From DATLLN01 sp963809205 (GTDB lineage: Bacteria > Actinomycetota > Thermoleophilia > Gaiellales > JAICJC01): DNA of 64,000 nucleotides. Position numbers and translations under genes: made by a program. Within the stretch, counting starts at the first letter, position 1. The number at the start of each line of letters is the position of its first letter. The DNA is taken from the NCBI GenBank assembly GCA_963809205.1, contig CAWEIS010000004.1:434001-498000 (forward strand), given 5' to 3'. The notes under the pieces are model-generated. The model searched no databases and was not told the DNA's origin. It saw nothing but the letters and a program-made list of their open reading frames with translations. Below are positions 61,592 through 64,000 of the stretch, in pieces.

Positions 61592-62674
61592 ATGGCTGAG
61601 CGCACGGTGCTGATGGTGTCGACGCGCAAGGGGCTGTTTCTGCTGGAGAGCGACGACGCGCGGAGCGACTGGGCGATGCGCGGGCCGTTCTGCGAGGGCT
61701 GGCCGATCTACCACGCGGTGCTCGACCACGGGACGGGCGCGATCTACGCGTCCGCAGCGAGCGAGTGGCACGGCGCGGCGGTCTGGCGGAGCAGCGATCT
61801 GGGCGAGACCTGGACGCTGTCCAGCGAGGGGCTCGAGTTCCCGGAGACCGAGATGAAGCTCTCCAAGCTCTCCGGCATCGCGGCGGCGCACGGCCGCGTC
61901 CGCGTCGGCGCCGAGGCGGCGGGCGTGTTCGAGAGCAGGGACGAGGGCCAGACGTGGTCGCTCGTCAGCACGCTCGACGGCCAGCCGGGCCGGACGAAGT
62001 GGAACGTGCCGGACAACCAGCCGCCCGGTCACCTCGGGATGCCGGCGATCCTCAACCACCCGGACGACCCTGAGCACTACTGGGTGATCATCCAGGGGTT
62101 CGGCGTCTTCGAGACCGAGGACGGCGGCGCCACCTGGACGCCGCGCAACGAGGGCCTGCGCGCCGACTGGCCGATCGAGGAGCAGGGCGTCGGGTACTGC
62201 GTGCACAAGCTGGTGATGGCGCCGACCGACCTCGACCGGATGTACCAGCAGAACCACGTCGGGATGCATCGAAGCGACGACGGCGGCCGCACCTGGACGG
62301 AGATCACGGACGGCCTGCCGACCGAGTTCGGGTTCGCGGCCGCCGTCCACCCGCACGACCGCGACACGTTCTACGTGATCCCGCTCGATCCCGGCCACGG
62401 CCGCTGCGTGCCCGACGGGCGGCTGTCCGTCTGGCGCACGAAGGACGCCGGCGAGACATGGAGCAGGCTGGACAACGGCCTGCCGCAGCGCGACGCGCAC
62501 GTCGGCGTGCTCCGCGAGGGGATGGCGATCGACGCGTACGACGTGCCCGGCGTGTACTTCGGCACCAGCACCGGCCAGGTATTCGCCAGCGCCGACGAGG
62601 GCGAGAGCTGGAGCGAGATCGCCAGCTACCTCCCGGCCATCTCGTCGGTCGAGGTCGCGACGGTAGCGGCGTAG
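61592..62674 (+). CDS. BNR/WD40-like beta-propeller protein
   Basis: A protein of 360 residues with BNR (Asp-box) repeats: SSDLGETWTL, SRDEGQTWSL, TEDGGATWTP, SDDGGRTWTE, TKDAGETWSR and SADEGESWSE, six in all. This predicts a six-bladed propeller of the exo-alpha-sialidase-like/glycosyl hydrolase-like group, but no catalytic Arg triad can be confirmed. There is no signal peptide. GGAGG at 61579-61583 sits before ATG 61592. It is followed, two bases after its stop, by a ThiS/MoaD-like gene. Confidence 0.85.
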   Translation: MAERTVLMVSTRKGLFLLESDDARSDWAMRGPFCEGWPIYHAVLDHGTGAIYASAASEWHGAAVWRSSDLGETWTLSSEGLEFPETEMKLSKLSGIAAAHGRVRVGAEAAGVFESRDEGQTWSLVSTLDGQPGRTKWNVPDNQPPGHLGMPAILNHPDDPEHYWVIIQGFGVFETEDGGATWTPRNEGLRADWPIEEQGVGYCVHKLVMAPTDLDRMYQQNHVGMHRSDDGGRTWTEITDGLPTEFGFAAAVHPHDRDTFYVIPLDPGHGRCVPDGRLSVWRTKDAGETWSRLDNGLPQRDAHVGVLREGMAIDAYDVPGVYFGTSTGQVFASADEGESWSEIASYLPAISSVEVATVAA

Positions 62675-62676
62675 CC

Positions 62677-62941
62677 ATGGCCGAGGTGCATCTCCCGCCG
62701 ACGCTGCCGCCGCTGTTCGAGGGGCTCACCCGCCGGGTCGACGTGGACGCGCCGACCGTGGACGAGGCGATCGACCGGCTGGACGACCAGTGGCCGGGGC
62801 TGCGCGACCGACTGTGCGAGCCGGGCCACGGCCCTGCGGCGCCACATCAACGTCTACGTCGACCGCGAGCCGGCTCGAGCTGACGACCTCGCTCGGCGAC
62901 GGTTCGCGGGTGGACTGATCGCTGCGATCAGCGGCGGTTGA
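62677..62941 (+). CDS. ThiS/MoaD-like ubiquitin-fold protein with three indels
   Basis: The gene starts MAEVHLPPTLPPLFEGLTRR and VDAPTVDEAIDRLDDQWPGL, the MoaD/ThiS fold. Frame shifts of +1 near 62825 and near 62868, and -1 near 62915, restore TALRRHINVYVDRE, LTTSLGDGSRVD and VIAAISGG before TGA 62941. The rebuilt protein has about 87 residues, normal for the family, but the usual terminal Gly-Gly is followed directly by the stop. Sulfur-carrier or BNR-partner roles are possible; this pair of genes is often adjacent in actinomycetes. Confidence 0.65.
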
Positions 62942-62990
62942 GCCGCTCCCGCGGAGTTTGCACGCCCGGCGCCGAGGGTATCTCCCCGGC

Positions 62991-63140
62991 ATGTGGATAT
63001 TGCTGATCTTCCTCCTGCTGGTGTTGCTGGTCGGCGTCGTCGGGGCGATCAAGGTGACGCTCTGGGCGCTGCTGATCGCGCTGCTGGTGGTGGCTGTGGC
63101 CGCGTTCCTCGGCCGCGCCGCCTTCTCGCGCGCGCCGTAG
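62991..63140 (+). CDS. Small hydrophobic membrane protein
   Basis: A protein of 49 residues made of two hydrophobic segments (MWILLIFLLLVLLVGVVGAI and WALLIALLVVAVAAFLG) joined by KVTL. Small two-helix proteins like this are widespread in actinomycetes without known function. ATG 62991 is the first start at the hydrophobic region; an upstream in-frame ATG at 62958 would add a basic MHARRRGYLPG. Confidence 0.55.
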   Translation: MWILLIFLLLVLLVGVVGAIKVTLWALLIALLVVAVAAFLGRAAFSRAP

Positions 63141-63194
63141 GGGCTTCCTGCGCTCCGCGCGGCTAACTACCCTTTGCAGGTGCCTCTGCTGAGG

Positions 63195-64000
63195 GTGGGG
63201 TGTGAGCGGTTGAGCGCGCGGCGCCTCGTCGTCGCGGCGGTCGTCGCGTCCATGCTCGCCCTGCCGGCCTCGGCGTCCGCGCATGCGAACGTGGTCAGCA
63301 CGACGCCCGGCGTCGGCAGCGTCGTGCCGACGTCGCCCGAGGCGGTGCAGGTGCACTTCGACCAGGAGGTGCGACCCGTCGAGGGCGGCTCGACCGTCGT
63401 CGACAAGGACGGCAACTCGGTGGTCGCAGGCGACGCGCGCACGGCGCCCAGCGACGTCAAGACGCTGCTGATCCCGCTCCAGCCGGACCTGCCGGACGGC
63501 GACTACACCGTGCGCTGGAAGATCGTGTCGACCGACGGGCACATCGAGATCGGCGTGTTCGCGTTCGGGGTCGGCGTCGGCCGGCCGCCGCCGGCAGACC
63601 GCCTCGATCGGCTCGAACGCCCAGGACTGGCGGTACACGGCCAGCCGCGCTGCGTACTTCGCCGGTCTGCTGGTGCTGGTGGGCGGGGCGATCTACCGGC
63701 TGTTCGTATTCCTGCCGTCGACTCGCGGCCTGAAGGGCGACCAGCGCGCCGAGATGGCCGCCGCCGAGCGGCCGCGCGCGAACCAGGTGCTGATGGTGTC
63801 CGCCTGCCTTGCGCTGGTCGGCGGGTGGATGGCGCTGACCGTGCAGGGGGCGACGATCGCCGACGTCGGGTTCTGGCGGGCGTCGCTGCATCAGGGGGCG
63901 GTGGCGTCGGCGCTCGACTCGATCCGGTTCGGCCGCGAGTTCAGCCGCGGGATCAGCGTGACCGCCGCGTTCACGGTGCTGGTCGCCCTGGCCTACGCGG
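63195..64000 (+). CDS. CopC-CopD fusion (copper-resistance type), +1 frameshift, cut by window end
   Basis: A signal peptide (VVAAVVASMLALPASASA) is followed by a CopC domain whose first mature residue is the copper-ligand His (HANVVSTTPGVGSVVPTSPE); a second His lies in STDGHIEIGVFAFGVG. The frame breaks near 63590. One base on, QTASIGSNAQDWRYTASRAA leads into a CopD-type multi-helix domain (YFAGLLVLVGGAIYRLFVFL) that continues past 64000. It would handle periplasmic copper. The start is uncertain among GTG 63180, GTG 63195 and TTG 63210. Confidence 0.82.
   Translation, partial: MGCERLSARRLVVAAVVASMLALPASASAHANVVSTTPGVGSVVPTSPEAVQVHFDQEVRPVEGGSTVVDKDGNSVVAGDARTAPSDVKTLLIPLQPDLPDGDYTVRWKIVSTDGHIEIGVFAFGVGVGRPPPADRLDRLERPGLAVHGQPRCVLRRSAGAGGRGDLPAVRIPAVDSRPEGRPARRDGRRRAAAREPGADGVRLPCAGRRVDGADRAGGDDRRRRVLAGVAASGGGGVGARLDPVRPRVQPRDQRDRRVHGAGRPGLR

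Overview
This is very G+C-rich chromosomal DNA with tightly packed genes, many GTG starts and repeated 4-bp ATGA/GTGA stop-start overlaps. The gene set (B12-dependent ribonucleotide reductase with NrdR, a tmk-holB-ricT block, a VLRF1-type release factor, many OmpR-family two-component systems) points to an actinomycete. A Thermoleophilia/Solirubrobacterales-like lineage fits best, but that is inference. I see no IS element, phage gene, integrase, CRISPR array or rRNA; there is one tRNA (Thr-CGT).

Layout. 0.1-7.9 kb: an ECF sigma factor with a membrane partner, a GFA protein, a Vps62-like membrane protein, a LuxR regulator, a SnoaL-like protein, a DyP peroxidase and a GNAT acetyltransferase. 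7.9-11.2 kb: nrdR-nrdJ behind tandem NrdR boxes. 11.3-14.5 kb: sugar epimerase plus polysaccharide deacetylase, a lipoprotein and an unknown gene coupled to topB. 14.5-21.1 kb: topB with four C-terminal repeats, diverging from the tmk-holB-ricT-aldolase chain. 21-28 kb: PRC-barrel protein, ABC exporter, NAD epimerase, MFS transporter, zinc metallopeptidase, small membrane proteins, GST and the tRNA. 28-36 kb: a delta-60 repeat protein, a CEOS/alanine-dehydrogenase-like enzyme, and a potassium block (KdpD/KdpE-like pair, stress protein, Kup). 36-47 kb: metallophosphoesterase, FtsX/MacB-type ABC transporter and two OmpR-type two-component systems. 47-50 kb: a manganese/metal block. 50-54 kb: SDR, EamA exporter with divergent LysR, lipoprotein. 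54-60.5 kb: a lipid and phosphoester block (PhoD-like hydrolase, two PAP2 phosphatases, diacylglycerol kinase, DUF1206, phospholipase D). 60.5-64 kb: SnoaL-tailed sigma factor, BNR-repeat protein, ThiS/MoaD-like protein, small membrane protein and a CopC-CopD gene cut by the window end.

The most interesting locus is 46.98-50.0 kb. A perfect TTAGGT/ACCTAA palindrome sits on the ribosome-binding region of a ZIP metal transporter. Downstream, a yybP-ykoY-type manganese riboswitch precedes a TerC-family gene. The 3' strand of its P1 helix can instead pair with the Shine-Dalgarno region of terC, giving a visible translational switch. The next gene, overlapping terC by 4 bp, encodes a VLRF1/aeRF1-type peptide-release factor, which would place a ribosome-rescue factor under manganese control.

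Sequence quality. Nine recognisable genes at 25.3-25.9 kb and 50.0-63.6 kb are broken by single-base indels; I count 14, of which 13 are +1. Rejoining frames restores normal family sequences, so these look like base-calling or assembly errors rather than decay. They are annotated as single genes with the shift positions given.
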